Assembly (NCBI GenBank): GCA_900540685.1
Contig: UQGS01000006.1
Coordinates: forward strand, 4,815-68,814
DNA from: an uncultured Catenibacterium sp.
GTDB taxonomy: Bacteria > Bacillota_I > Bacilli_A > Erysipelotrichales > Coprobacillaceae
DNA: 64,000 nucleotides
Direction of reading: 5' to 3'
Position 1 is the first letter of the stretch; each line of letters starts with the position of its first letter. The translations under genes were made by a program, and so were the position numbers. Under the pieces are notes generated by a model. That model did not search any database. It was not told the DNA's origin and saw nothing but the letters and a program-made list of their open reading frames with translations. Positions 8,648-17,368 of this stretch are shown here, piece after piece.

Positions 8648-9949
8648 CTACTCCATAATCTCATCAATCAATATAGGCTTTTCTACCTTTTCTTTACTAA
8701 AATGGAATGCACTTAATAATTCTTCTTTTCTTTCCTGCGTCCATTTACCATTATCATGCACAGTCACTAATGGTTCTCCCTGTTCCACATAGTCACCAAT
8801 CTTCTTATGTAGAATTAAACCAACACTATGATCTATTTCATCTGTGACTGTTTCTCTTCCACCACCTAGACGCATTGATACAAGTCCGAGAGTTAATGCC
8901 TCTAGATCTTCAATATAACCTGTTTCAGGTGCATAAACATCAAATATATGTTCAGCCACTGTAAACTTTTCAGGATAAAGAATATAATCACTATCTCCAC
9001 CCTGTGCTTTTACCATTTCTTCTAAGGCATGTAATGCTTTCTTAGAAGAAATAGCTTCTTCTAGCATCTTTCTTGCTTCAGTCACTGATTCTGCCTTTTT
9101 AGCCATCATCAGCATTGTACTACCTGCAGTTAAACATAATTCTAATAAATCTTCAGGACCATTCCCATTAAGTGTTGCAATCGCTTCTTTTACTTCTAAT
9201 GAATTACCAATCGCATAGCCTAAAGGCTGGGACATATTAGAAATAGTGGCTCTTGTATCCTTATGAAGATGCTGACCAATAGTAATCATTGTACGAGCAA
9301 GCTTCTTCGCATCCTCCAAGTTCTTCATAAAAGCACCATCACCATATTTGACATCAAGTAAAATCGCATCACTGCCTGCAGCTAACTTCTTACTCATAAT
9401 AGAAGAAGCAATCAAAGGAATAGATTGAACAGTTCCTGTCACATCTCTTAATGCATACATCTTCTTATCTGCAGGATCTAGAGAGGCTGTCTGCCCAATA
9501 ATAGCTAAATGAATATCATTCACCTGTTTAATAAAAACTTCTTCATTGACATAAATATTAAGTCCAGGAATAGACTCCATCTTATCTAGAGTCCCACCTG
9601 TATGTCCAAGTCCCCTGCCACTCATCTTAGCCACAGGTACACCACATGCAGCGACCATTGGACCTAATACTAAAGATGTCTTATCACCAACACCACCAGT
9701 AGAATGCTTATCTACTTTAATACCATGAATACCACTTAAATCAATCACATCACCACTATGCATCATTTCTAAAGTCAGCTGGGCTGTTTCGTGATCTGTT
9801 AATCCATTAAAGACAACAGCCATCAAGAAAGCACTCATCTGATAATCAGGAATATCACCTTTTGTATATCCCTGGATTAATTCATGAATTTCTTCACCAG
9901 TTAATACTACATTATCTTTCTTCTTTTCAATAAGATCTACCATTCTCAT
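8648..9949 (-). CDS. pdp: Pyrimidine-nucleoside phosphorylase
   Basis: A 433-residue nucleoside phosphorylase that cleaves thymidine, deoxyuridine and uridine with phosphate, feeding nucleoside salvage. It begins MRMVDLIEKK, the standard start of Bacillus Pdp. The phosphate-binding segment KHSTGGVGDK (about 80-90), MSGRGLGHTGGT and the sugar/base-binding region are intact. An in-frame GTG nine bases earlier lies inside the ribosome site AGGTGA and is rejected as the start. It follows fmt by 9 bp and precedes the HAD phosphatase by 3 bp. Confidence 0.95.
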   Translation of the reverse strand: MRMVDLIEKKKDNVVLTGEEIHELIQGYTKGDIPDYQMSAFLMAVVFNGLTDHETAQLTLEMMHSGDVIDLSGIHGIKVDKHSTGGVGDKTSLVLGPMVAACGVPVAKMSGRGLGHTGGTLDKMESIPGLNIYVNEEVFIKQVNDIHLAIIGQTASLDPADKKMYALRDVTGTVQSIPLIASSIMSKKLAAGSDAILLDVKYGDGAFMKNLEDAKKLARTMITIGQHLHKDTRATISNMSQPLGYAIGNSLEVKEAIATLNGNGPEDLLELCLTAGSTMLMMAKKAESVTEARKMLEEAISSKKALHALEEMVKAQGGDSDYILYPEKFTVAEHIFDVYAPETGYIEDLEALTLGLVSMRLGGGRETVTDEIDHSVGLILHKKIGDYVEQGEPLVTVHDNGKWTQERKEELLSAFHFSKEKVEKPILIDEIME

Positions 9950-9958
9950 AAATGTCAC

Positions 9959-10909
9959 CTACTCAAATTGAGTTCCAACCTCGAATATATTCTTACCATT
10001 CAAATAATCCTTTACAGACATACGTTTCTTACCAGATAGCTGTATCTCTGTAATCACGAATACACCATCTTCTACCTTAACACCAATTGCATCCTTAAAG
10101 ATTTTAACGATAGTACCGTTCTTTTCATCCTTATGATGTTCCTTAGCATTAGGGCAGTTATGAATTTCACCCTTATAGATTTTTACAACCTGTCCATTAT
10201 AAGTTGTAAATGTACCTGGATGAGGATATAAACCTCTTACATGATTAAAGATTTCTCTTGCTGTCTTATTCCAGTCAAGTCTTTCATCTTCTCTCTTAAT
10301 AATAGGGGCATATACAACTTCATCAGGATTCTGTGGAATTCTATCATTTGTTTCATCAAAGATAGATGGTAATGTATCCTTTAATAGTTCTGCACCAATA
10401 TCAGTTAAACGATCATATACAATTTCTAGATTATCCTCATCTGTAATTGGTGTGGATCTTTGAGAAATAATATCTCCAGCATCCATCTTTTCTGCCATAT
10501 ACATAATAGTCACACCTGTTTCAGTGCGTCCATCAATGATGGCACGATGTACTGGTGCACCACCACGATAAAGTGGTAATAAAGAAGCATGTACATTCAC
10601 ACATCCTAGACGTGGTGCTTCTAAGACAGCAGTTGGGACAATTTGTCCATACGCTGCAGTAATAATTAAATCAGGCTTTAAATCTAATACTGCCTGGTAA
10701 TCATTTCTAATACGTTCTGGCTGTAATACAGGAATATCATGTTTTAATGCTTCCTGTTTCACATCACTCATAGTGAGTACTTTCTTTCTTCCTACATAAC
10801 GATCTGGCTGAGTGACAACACCCACAACATCATATTTATTTTCTAGTAACATCTGCAGTACTTTTAATGAAAAAGATGCAGTTCCCATAAAAACTATTTT
10901 TTTACTCAT
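9959..10909 (-). CDS. fmt: Methionyl-tRNA formyltransferase
   Basis: A 316-residue Fmt that formylates initiator Met-tRNA using 10-formyltetrahydrofolate. Conserved features are the N-terminal IVFMGTASFS, the VTQPD block with the tRNA-binding insert after it, and the active-site segment NVHASLLPLYRGGAPVHRA (about 110) with Asn, His and, further on, Asp in MDAGD. The C-terminal oligonucleotide-binding-like domain is present. It is the first gene of an operon with pdp, a HAD phosphatase and an AIM24 protein; the usual partners def and priA are not beside it. Confidence 0.96.
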   Translation of the reverse strand: MSKKIVFMGTASFSLKVLQMLLENKYDVVGVVTQPDRYVGRKKVLTMSDVKQEALKHDIPVLQPERIRNDYQAVLDLKPDLIITAAYGQIVPTAVLEAPRLGCVNVHASLLPLYRGGAPVHRAIIDGRTETGVTIMYMAEKMDAGDIISQRSTPITDEDNLEIVYDRLTDIGAELLKDTLPSIFDETNDRIPQNPDEVVYAPIIKREDERLDWNKTAREIFNHVRGLYPHPGTFTTYNGQVVKIYKGEIHNCPNAKEHHKDEKNGTIVKIFKDAIGVKVEDGVFVITEIQLSGKKRMSVKDYLNGKNIFEVGTQFE

Positions 10910-10935
10910 AAAATTCCTCCTGTATTGTCTTTTTT

Positions 10936-10944
10936 ATTATACCA
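10936..10944 (-). promoter_or_regulatory. Extended -10 promoter of the fmt operon
   Basis: Minus-strand TGGTATAAT, an extended -10 hexamer, about 25 bp upstream of the fmt start with AGGAGG between. Confidence 0.6.
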
Positions 10945-10990
10945 TACTCATTTATTAAGTGCTACCACACAGGAAAAACCAAAAAAACTA

Positions 10991-11019
10991 TTGCAATCAT
11001 CAAACATTTTTGGTATTAT
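10991..11019 (+). promoter_or_regulatory. rpsT promoter
   Basis: TTGCAA (10991-10996), 17-bp spacer, TATTAT (11014-11019). This gives transcription starting near 11026, about 28 nt before the rpsT start codon. Confidence 0.65.
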
Positions 11020-11035
11020 AGTTCAGCAAACTATA
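11017..11035 (+). promoter_or_regulatory. Perfect dyad at the rpsT transcription start
   Basis: TATAGTT-N5-AACTATA straddles the end of the -10 and the predicted start, six bases before the ribosome site. It could be an operator or, if transcription starts earlier, a leader hairpin. Confidence 0.45.
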
Positions 11036-11053
11036 GAACGAGGTGAGATTATT

Positions 11054-11317
11054 ATGGCAAACATGAAACAGCAGATTAAACGTTATAAAAACGATAATGA
11101 AAAAAGATTAGCAAACAACGCAGTAAAGAGCGCTTTAAAGACTTCAATCAAGAAGGTATTAAAGGCTGTAGAAGAAGGTAACAAGGAAGTTGCTACTAAA
11201 GAATTCAGCGATTGTACAAGACAGTTAGATGCATCTGTAACTAAGCATATCCATCACAAGAACTATGCTAGCAGACAGAAAGCAAGACTTCAGAAGAAAA
11301 TTAACTCAATCGGATAA
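11054..11317 (+). CDS. rpsT: 30S ribosomal protein S20
   Basis: An 87-residue S20 that binds 16S rRNA in the body of the small subunit. It is typical in being Lys/Arg/Ala-rich and helical, with ANMKQQIKRYKNDNEKR at the N-terminus and YASRQKARLQKKI at the C-terminus. The ATG at 11054 follows GAGGTGAGATT; a longer upstream frame crossing the promoter is rejected. It is a single-gene unit with its own promoter and terminator, oriented against the surrounding minus-strand operons. Confidence 0.97.
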   Translation: MANMKQQIKRYKNDNEKRLANNAVKSALKTSIKKVLKAVEEGNKEVATKEFSDCTRQLDASVTKHIHHKNYASRQKARLQKKINSIG

Positions 11318-11346
11318 TTGATAGAGTTTTCTATATGAACTACAAG

Positions 11347-11374
11347 CATCCAGCTTTTTGCTGGATGTTTTCTT
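11347..11374 (+). terminator. rpsT terminator
   Basis: An 8-bp stem CATCCAGC/GCTGGATG with a T5 loop, followed by TTTTCTT. Confidence 0.9.
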
Positions 11375-11379
11375 ATGCC

Positions 11380-11408
11380 TTGCATTTAAGGTATAAGTTT
11401 CTTAAAAT
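11380..11408 (+). promoter_or_regulatory. ispG promoter
   Basis: TTGCAT (11380-11385), 17-bp spacer and TAAAAT (11403-11408), directly after the rpsT terminator. Confidence 0.6.
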
Positions 11409-11429
11409 AGAAGTGCGAGGTATATAAAT

Positions 11430-12497
11430 ATGTTAAGAGAAGAAACAAGAAGTGTACAGGTAGGCAATTTAACTATCGGTGGTAATAATCATGTAGTGAT
11501 CCAGTCTATGTGTAATACTAAGACTAAGAATGTAGAAGCCACTATTAAACAGATTAATGCATTGGAACAGGCAGGTTGTGAACTTGTAAGAGTAGCTGTA
11601 TTTGATAAAGAGGATGCTTATGCAATTAAAGAGATTAAGAAAGGGATTCATATTCCTTTAGTTGCTGATATTCATTTTGATTATAAGTTAGCTCTTATTG
11701 CCATAGAATCTGGTATTGATAAGGTACGTATTAATCCTGGTAATATTGGTTCTATTGAAAAAGTAAAAGCAGTTGTAGATGCATGTAAAGAGAAGCATAT
11801 CCCTATTAGAATAGGTGTTAATGGTGGTTCTTTAGAAAAAGAGATTCTAGAAAAATATGGAGAACCTACACCTGAAGGTATGGTTGAATCTGCAATGAAG
11901 CATGTAAAGATTCTAGAAGATCTAGACTTCCATGATATCGTTATTTCATTAAAGTCTTCTAATACAATGTTGACTATTAAAGCGTATGAATTAGCATCTA
12001 AGACATTCCCTTATCCTTTACATGTAGGTGTCACTGAAGCAGGGACTGCTTTAGGAGGCACTATTAAGTCTTCTTTAGGTATTGGTACATTACTTTATGA
12101 AGGTATTGGAAATACTATTAGAGTGTCTTTAAGTGATGATCCTGTGGAAGAAATCAAGGTTGCTAAGATTCTGTTAAAGGAATTAGGTTTATTAAAGGGT
12201 GTTCCTACTCTTGTATCATGTCCTACTTGTGGTCGTATTCAGTATGATTTGATTCCTATCGCAAAAGAGATGGAAGATTTCTTAAAGGATATTCATCTAG
12301 ATATTACTGTCGCAATTATGGGTTGTGCAGTAAATGGTCCAGGTGAAGCACGTCATGCTGATATTGGTATTGCAGGTGGTGTGGGTGAAGGTCTTCTTAT
12401 TAAGCATGGAGAGATTGTAAAACGTGTTAAACAGGAAGATATGGTTCAGACACTTAAAGATGAAATCTTAAAGATGGTTGAAGAAAAAAGCGAGTAA
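11430..12497 (+). CDS. ispG: 4-hydroxy-3-methylbut-2-en-1-yl diphosphate synthase
   Basis: A 355-residue IspG (GcpE), the next-to-last enzyme of the MEP isoprenoid pathway. It converts methylerythritol cyclodiphosphate to HMBPP using a [4Fe-4S] cluster. Cluster cysteines are visible as SCPTCGR (near residue 267) and MGCAVNGPGE (near 302), and the TIM-barrel start VQIGNLTIGG-like block is at the N-terminus. The length matches the two-domain bacterial form. ispH lies about 4 kb further on the same strand, so both iron-sulfur enzymes of the pathway are in this window but as separate units. Confidence 0.97.
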   Translation: MLREETRSVQVGNLTIGGNNHVVIQSMCNTKTKNVEATIKQINALEQAGCELVRVAVFDKEDAYAIKEIKKGIHIPLVADIHFDYKLALIAIESGIDKVRINPGNIGSIEKVKAVVDACKEKHIPIRIGVNGGSLEKEILEKYGEPTPEGMVESAMKHVKILEDLDFHDIVISLKSSNTMLTIKAYELASKTFPYPLHVGVTEAGTALGGTIKSSLGIGTLLYEGIGNTIRVSLSDDPVEEIKVAKILLKELGLLKGVPTLVSCPTCGRIQYDLIPIAKEMEDFLKDIHLDITVAIMGCAVNGPGEARHADIGIAGGVGEGLLIKHGEIVKRVKQEDMVQTLKDEILKMVEEKSE

Positions 12498-12517
12498 TTA
12501 ATAAAACTCGCTTTTTT
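12484..12517. terminator. Bidirectional terminator between ispG and the AlbA-type gene
   Basis: AAAAAAGCGAGT pairs with ACTCGCTTTTTT across a 10-nt loop. It overlaps the ispG stop codon and can end transcription from both sides. Confidence 0.85.
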
Positions 12518-12534
12518 ACGTTACGTTAAATTGT

Positions 12535-13788
12535 CTATTTAATAATATATTTTGTAGATCTACCTTTTCCTTGAATCAGTACAACTCCCTTTTTCTCTAG
12601 TATTTTTAATAGAGAAGATACTTTTGATTTACCAAAAGGTGTACTTGGTACTATTTCGCTAATAGATTTTAGGACTGTTTTACTTAATGCTTTTAAAATA
12701 AGACATTCATCTGCTGTTAAACTAGAAACATCTTCAAAAACAGGCAGTTCAATCTTAATTGTATTTTCAGATACCTCAAAACGAGGTTTCACAAAACTAC
12801 TTTCATATAATTGTTTGATTCGTGTAATACCTGTCCCAAATATTTCTACAAACCCTAATCGATAGAATACATTCGCAAGATTTCTATTTCTTAAAACAGA
12901 TATTTTACCATTCAAATACTCTTCTTCAGAAATTCCTGAAGGCAGTCCACCTGGAGACACTATATCGATATGATTATCAAACATAGATATTCTAATATGA
13001 GAATTCACATCCCACATCCTATGAATAAGTCCATTCGCAATAGCTTCTCTAAAAGCCGCTTCTGGTACTTTTTCGACATTCTTTCTTTCAGATCCTTCTA
13101 TCACTTCATATCTATAATAATCTCTCAATACCTCAAGTGATTTCTTATAGACTTCTAGAATAGACATATGATCAAATGTAATTCTCTTTTGTATAACACT
13201 AATACTTTCTCCGAATTTGATAATATCAACCCCAGGAAAATCATTAGTATCCGCTAGTAAACCAGCCGCATAATTATAACCATTATTATTGTCATAGAGA
13301 TTGAGAATTTTTAATGTATCCAAATTAAACGAATTGATTTGAATAGACTTTTCTAATTGGTCTTTAAGACAATGAAAAGTAAGATTCTGATCTTTATATG
13401 GTAATTCTTCAAAGCTAATATTTTTACCTTCTAATACAAGTCTTGAGAACTCTAATGTATCTACTTCTATAGTCGCAGAATCATTACGCTTGTATGCTTT
13501 TGATTTATACAAATAAGGTTTTTGTAAACCACTCTTCACAATAAGTTTTATAGTCTTATTTACTTCATTTGGTTCGAGCACATAATCTGGTTGTGGAGAA
13601 ATATTATCTTTTATCTCACTATCGAGATCTAAACACGACTTGGTTACATCTGACAATCCTTTAATATTGCCCTCTTCATCAACTCCAAACAAAATCGCTC
13701 CACCATCATAGTTAGAAAAAGCACTTACTGTTTTCAAAAAAGTACTTGTGACTGTTTCTTTAAACTCCAGTTTTCTTGTTTGGCGCAT
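12535..13788 (-). CDS. ATP-binding regulator with AlbA/Schlafen-type N-terminus and winged-helix C-terminus
   Basis: A 417-residue protein. The N-terminus (ETVTSTFLKTVSAFSNYDGG, then ILFGVDEEG and KGL) is the AlbA_2/Schlafen-like putative DNA- or RNA-binding domain. The middle (FREAIANGLIHRMW, then RISMFDNHIDIVSPGGLP and GTGITRI) is the HATPase_c_4 type domain found in RecG-related regulators. The end is a winged helix (CLILKALS onward). The ATG at 13788 follows AGGAGGAGATAGTAAT; a longer upstream frame runs through the promoter and is rejected. Such proteins are common accessory genes of gut Firmicutes and are presumed regulators; targets are not known. The repeats upstream suggest autoregulation. 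Confidence 0.8.
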   Translation of the reverse strand: MRQTRKLEFKETVTSTFLKTVSAFSNYDGGAILFGVDEEGNIKGLSDVTKSCLDLDSEIKDNISPQPDYVLEPNEVNKTIKLIVKSGLQKPYLYKSKAYKRNDSATIEVDTLEFSRLVLEGKNISFEELPYKDQNLTFHCLKDQLEKSIQINSFNLDTLKILNLYDNNNGYNYAAGLLADTNDFPGVDIIKFGESISVIQKRITFDHMSILEVYKKSLEVLRDYYRYEVIEGSERKNVEKVPEAAFREAIANGLIHRMWDVNSHIRISMFDNHIDIVSPGGLPSGISEEEYLNGKISVLRNRNLANVFYRLGFVEIFGTGITRIKQLYESSFVKPRFEVSENTIKIELPVFEDVSSLTADECLILKALSKTVLKSISEIVPSTPFGKSKVSSLLKILEKKGVVLIQGKGRSTKYIIK

Positions 13789-13815
13789 ATTACTATCTCC
13801 TCCTCTAGTACTTAT

Positions 13816-13844
13816 ACTATATTTAAAAATATGTGTGAATTCAA
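13816..13844 (-). promoter_or_regulatory. Promoter of the AlbA-type gene
   Basis: Minus strand TTGAAT (13839-13844), 17-bp spacer, TATAGT (13816-13821). The -35 overlaps a degenerate copy of the upstream repeat (TTCAATCAAAA-N-CTTTTG). Confidence 0.6.
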
Positions 13845-13982
13845 TCAAAAGCACTTTTGTTCATGATTTAATCATAATCAAATTTATGAACTATACAAGC
13901 ATGTTTTTTCATAATTTCAAAACCTCATTAGATGCAAATATTCAGTTAATTAATCATAAACACACGTAAAAACAATCGTAAA

Positions 13983-14065
13983 TTCAATCGAAAACTTTTT
14001 CGACCAAATTATTTCAATCGAAAACTAGAAAAATAGGCTATTTACACACTTTTCGACCAAATTAT
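13983..14065. repeat. Two TTCAATCGAAAACT / TTTTCGACCAAATTAT repeat units, candidate operator
   Basis: The stretch 13789-14107 has no gene. Within it TTCAATCGAAAACT occurs at 13983-13996 and 14013-14026, and TTTTCGACCAAATTAT at 13997-14012 and 14050-14065. In the first unit the arms abut and form TCGAAAA-CT-TTTTCGA; in the second they are separated by 23 bp. The four identical arms look like protein-binding sites about 200 bp before the AlbA-type gene. The rest of the stretch is AT-rich with nothing else recognised. Confidence 0.65.
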
Positions 14066-14080
14066 GTACTTGTTGAACGC

Positions 14081-14112
14081 AAAAAAATAAGCAACCAATA
14101 CGGTTGCTTATT
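14081..14112 (-). terminator. Terminator of the helicase-nfo operon
   Basis: A perfect 11-bp stem AATAAGCAACC/GGTTGCTTATT with a 5-nt loop, followed by T7 on the minus strand. It overlaps the nfo stop codon. Confidence 0.9.
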
Positions 14113-14980
14113 CAAACATTTCTTTGAGACCTGGATTGAATTCATGTTTCTTCAACATTTCAATCTCTTCTTTATAAGGTGCATTCTTTTCAATATAAGG
14201 TGTTTCCAGAATCTTGGGAACATCTTTTAAGCGTTCATTAGATACAATAGAGTCTAATGTATCAAAACCGATTGTTCCAAAGCCAATATTCTCATGTCTA
14301 TCTTTATGAGAACCTTGTGGATTCTTAGAGTCATTCACATGAATAACTAAGACCTTATCTAAACCAATCTTTTCATCAACTTCATCAAGAATCGCATCAA
14401 ATTTAGAGATATCATAACCTGCATCATTTAAGTGACATGTATCTAAACATAAACCTAATAATTCAGGATAATCACAATGATCAATAATATAAGCTAACTG
14501 ATCAAATGTTCTACCTAGTTCAGTGCCTTTACCTGCCATTGTTTCTAGGGCAATATGTACCTTCTGTTCTGGCTTCATTGCTTCATTTAAGCCAGATACG
14601 ATGGCATCTAATCCTGCTTCATCCCCTGCTTTAACATGGGCACCTGGATGAAGAACAAGTCTTGTCGCACCAATTTCATCACATCTTTCAATTTCCTGAC
14701 GTAAGAATGATACAGCAAGTTCTCTTGTTTCAGGCTTGATTGTATTTCCTAAATTAATAATATAAGGGGCATGAACAACAACTTTGTCCATGTCTATTCC
14801 CTTTTCTTTCATTAATTCTTTGGCTTCTTCTACACGTAATTCAGAAACAGGTTTACGTCTCGTATTCTGAGGTGCTCCTGTATAAAACATGAATGTATTG
14901 GCATTATAACTTAATGCTTCTTTTACACTTCCTAGAAGCATTTCCTTACCACCCATTGAGACATGTGAACCTATAATCAC
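14108..14980 (-). CDS. nfo: Endonuclease IV (apurinic/apyrimidinic)
   Basis: A 290-residue Nfo that cuts the phosphodiester bond 5' of abasic sites in base-excision repair, using three zinc ions. The N-terminal GSHVSMGG, HAPYIINLGN, LVLHPGAH, LCLDTCHLNDAGYD, VIHVNDSK and GSHKDRHENIG blocks supply the metal ligands and are intact. The start overlaps the helicase stop by 4 bp (ATGA), indicating a two-gene operon. Confidence 0.96.
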   Translation of the reverse strand: MIIGSHVSMGGKEMLLGSVKEALSYNANTFMFYTGAPQNTRRKPVSELRVEEAKELMKEKGIDMDKVVVHAPYIINLGNTIKPETRELAVSFLRQEIERCDEIGATRLVLHPGAHVKAGDEAGLDAIVSGLNEAMKPEQKVHIALETMAGKGTELGRTFDQLAYIIDHCDYPELLGLCLDTCHLNDAGYDISKFDAILDEVDEKIGLDKVLVIHVNDSKNPQGSHKDRHENIGFGTIGFDTLDSIVSNERLKDVPKILETPYIEKNAPYKEEIEMLKKHEFNPGLKEMFE

Positions 14981-16350
14981 TGCATGTTCTCCCTTTCACG
15001 TTTTTCTCTCTGTGCCTGTTTAGCACGTTCTTTTTTCTGTTTCTGGATATCTTTACGAATAATATCTCTTTTCTTCTTCTGGTAAATAGCCTGGATTTCT
15101 CTCTTTCTTTTCTTCTTATAACCAGGTTTAACCTTCTTAGGTCTCTTAATAATGCGCTGTATTTCTTTTTCTAATTCAGACTGTGGCGCATTTCTATTCT
15201 TACGCTTATTACGTGTTTTCGCATCAGTTAATACACCATTACGGATTTCTTTTACTTCAAAGTGGATACCCTTCTTTTCAAGTGATTCAACCATCTGCTG
15301 ATTAGATGAATCATACATAGAATAACATTCACCCTTATACTTACCACGACCACATCTACCAGATCTATGAATATAGAAGTCTCTTTCTGTTGGGAATTCC
15401 ATATTAATTACATGAGATACACCATCAATATCAATACCTCTTGCCGCAATATCTGTAGCCACAATGTACTGATATTCATTATTGTTGATACGTCTCATCA
15501 TCTGTTTACGTTCACGTGGTTCTAGGTCACCATGAATTTCACCTACACGATAACCATCACTTCTTAACTGATCAGATAGCTTAGTGGCTTCTGTTCTCTT
15601 ATTACAGAAGATTAAGCAGATATATGGATCAATGATATCCATGATATTCTTTAATACTGTATAACGGTCATGATGCTTTGTATGAATTAAATAATGCTTA
15701 GTATTGTCTGTTGTTTTTTTATGGGCATCAATCTGTACTAATTCTGGCGCATTCATATATTTTCTTAAGAATGGCCATAAATGTTCAGGAATAGTGGCTG
15801 AGAAAACAAGCATCTGTAAGTCTTCTCTCATCTTAGATAATACTGCATCTAAGTCTTCAAGATAACCATATTCTAAAGTCATATCTGCTTCATCAACTAC
15901 AAATGTAGTGGCTGTAGTGATAATTAAAGCCTGTTCATTTAAAGATAAGTCTTTAATACGTCCTGGTGTACCAATAACGATATGTGGTTGTGTAGAAAGC
16001 TTATTAATAGCCTTCTGTTTATCAGATCCACCAATCACTAGTGAGATTCTTAAATCAGGGTTTTCTTTCTTGAATTCCTTTGCGTTTTCATAGATCTGAT
16101 GTGCAAGTTCTCTTGTAGGAGTTGTAATAACAGCCTGTACATAGTCTGCACTTGTATCAATACGATCAATAATAGGAATTAAGAATGAATGAGTTTTACC
16201 AGTACCTGTCTGTGAGATACCAATAATATCTTTATTCTTATAAACAAGGGGGATCACCTTATCCTGGATAGGTGTTGGTGATGTGAAATGTATGTTGTTT
16301 AAAGTCTTTTTTACATAATCATTAAATTGAAATTTGTCAAATAAATCCAT
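14977..16350 (-). CDS. DEAD-box RNA helicase (CshB-like)
   Basis: A 457-residue DEAD-box helicase that unwinds RNA with ATP. The Q-motif (TPIQDKVIPLV), SQTGTGKT, PTRELA, GTPGR, DEAD, SAT, the C-terminal core CNKRTEA, ATDIAARGIDIDGV and HRSGRCGRG are all present. The last 75 or so residues are extremely Lys/Arg-rich, a typical RNA-binding tail. The arrangement directly before nfo is also seen in Bacilli, where the helicase is CshB, a cold-shock associated protein; identity as CshB is therefore probable but not proved. AAGGAGG precedes the ATG. Confidence 0.93.
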   Translation of the reverse strand: MDLFDKFQFNDYVKKTLNNIHFTSPTPIQDKVIPLVYKNKDIIGISQTGTGKTHSFLIPIIDRIDTSADYVQAVITTPTRELAHQIYENAKEFKKENPDLRISLVIGGSDKQKAINKLSTQPHIVIGTPGRIKDLSLNEQALIITTATTFVVDEADMTLEYGYLEDLDAVLSKMREDLQMLVFSATIPEHLWPFLRKYMNAPELVQIDAHKKTTDNTKHYLIHTKHHDRYTVLKNIMDIIDPYICLIFCNKRTEATKLSDQLRSDGYRVGEIHGDLEPRERKQMMRRINNNEYQYIVATDIAARGIDIDGVSHVINMEFPTERDFYIHRSGRCGRGKYKGECYSMYDSSNQQMVESLEKKGIHFEVKEIRNGVLTDAKTRNKRKNRNAPQSELEKEIQRIIKRPKKVKPGYKKKRKREIQAIYQKKKRDIIRKDIQKQKKERAKQAQREKRERENMQ

Positions 16351-16411
16351 TATAATTCGCCTCCTTTAGCGTCTATTATCATACCATGATTTGAAAAAAA
16401 AACAAATCTAA

Positions 16412-16427
16412 TCTAACTTATGTTAGA
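16412..16427. promoter_or_regulatory. Dyad upstream of ispH
   Basis: TCTAAC-TTAT-GTTAGA lies 21 bp before the ispH start and covers the likely -10 (TAGAAT, 16424-16429). It is a candidate operator; no regulator is known. Confidence 0.4.
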
Positions 16428-16448
16428 ATTGTTTTTGAGGTGAAGAAT

Positions 16449-17360
16449 ATGAAAGTCACAGGAATTGTCCCTAGAGGATATTGCAAGGGTGTTATACGTG
16501 CCATTAATATTGTAAAAGAGACAATAGAACAGCCAGGTCCTATTACTGTGCTTGGTATGATTGTCCATAATCAGTTTATTGTGGATGCATTAAAGAAACG
16601 TGGTGCTATCACAATTGAGGATGCAAGTAAGACAAGAATGGAACTTCTTGATGAGATCAATGAAGGAACAGTGATTATTACAGCACATGGTGCAGGAGAT
16701 TGTGTCATTGAGAAGGCTAAGAGTAAAGGACTTAATGTAGTGGATGCAACATGTTTAGATGTGATCAAGACACATACACTTATTAAGGAACAGTTAAAGC
16801 ATGGTAAGGATGTTTTATATATAGGTAAGAAGAATCATCCTGAAGCAGAAGGTGCATTATTGATTGATCCTGAACATATTCATTTAATTACATCTAAGAA
16901 GGATCTAGAGACACTAGATAAAGATAAGCATTATGTCATGACAAACCAGACAACTATGTCCCTTTATGATGTCTATGATTTATGTGAGTATGCGAAAGAG
17001 ATATTAGATGTAGAGATCATGAAGGAAACATGTTCTGCTACACAGATTAGACAGGAAGCCATTGCGAAGATGGATGAAGATATTGATCTAGTCATTATTG
17101 TAGGTGATCCTCATTCTAATAACACAAAGAAGCTGGCTTCTATTAGCATGGATAAAGCACATAAAGAGACCAAGATGATCGGTAGTCTTGAAGAGTTAGA
17201 TTTATCATGGCTTAAAAGAAAGAAGCATGTGGCAGTAAGTTCTGGGGCTTCTACACCTACTATACTTACTAATCAGATTATTGATTTCTTGAAGCAGTAT
17301 GATGAAAATAACCCAGATAGTTTTATTAAACCTGAAATACCTTATGAAAAGATGTTATAG
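16449..17360 (+). CDS. ispH: 4-hydroxy-3-methylbut-2-enyl diphosphate reductase
   Basis: A 303-residue IspH (LytB), the last MEP-pathway enzyme, giving isopentenyl and dimethylallyl diphosphate. The three cluster cysteines are visible in GYCKGV, DATCLDV and ETCSAT. Substrate-binding His and Thr blocks (VHNQ, AHGAGD, NQTT, SSGASTPT) are present. GAGGTGAAGAAT precedes the ATG at 16449, so the GTG nine bases earlier, inside the ribosome site, is rejected. It forms a plus-strand pair with a HAD phosphatase 8 bp downstream. Confidence 0.95.
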   Translation: MKVTGIVPRGYCKGVIRAINIVKETIEQPGPITVLGMIVHNQFIVDALKKRGAITIEDASKTRMELLDEINEGTVIITAHGAGDCVIEKAKSKGLNVVDATCLDVIKTHTLIKEQLKHGKDVLYIGKKNHPEAEGALLIDPEHIHLITSKKDLETLDKDKHYVMTNQTTMSLYDVYDLCEYAKEILDVEIMKETCSATQIRQEAIAKMDEDIDLVIIVGDPHSNNTKKLASISMDKAHKETKMIGSLEELDLSWLKRKKHVAVSSGASTPTILTNQIIDFLKQYDENNPDSFIKPEIPYEKML

Positions 17361-17368
17361 GAGAGTAT

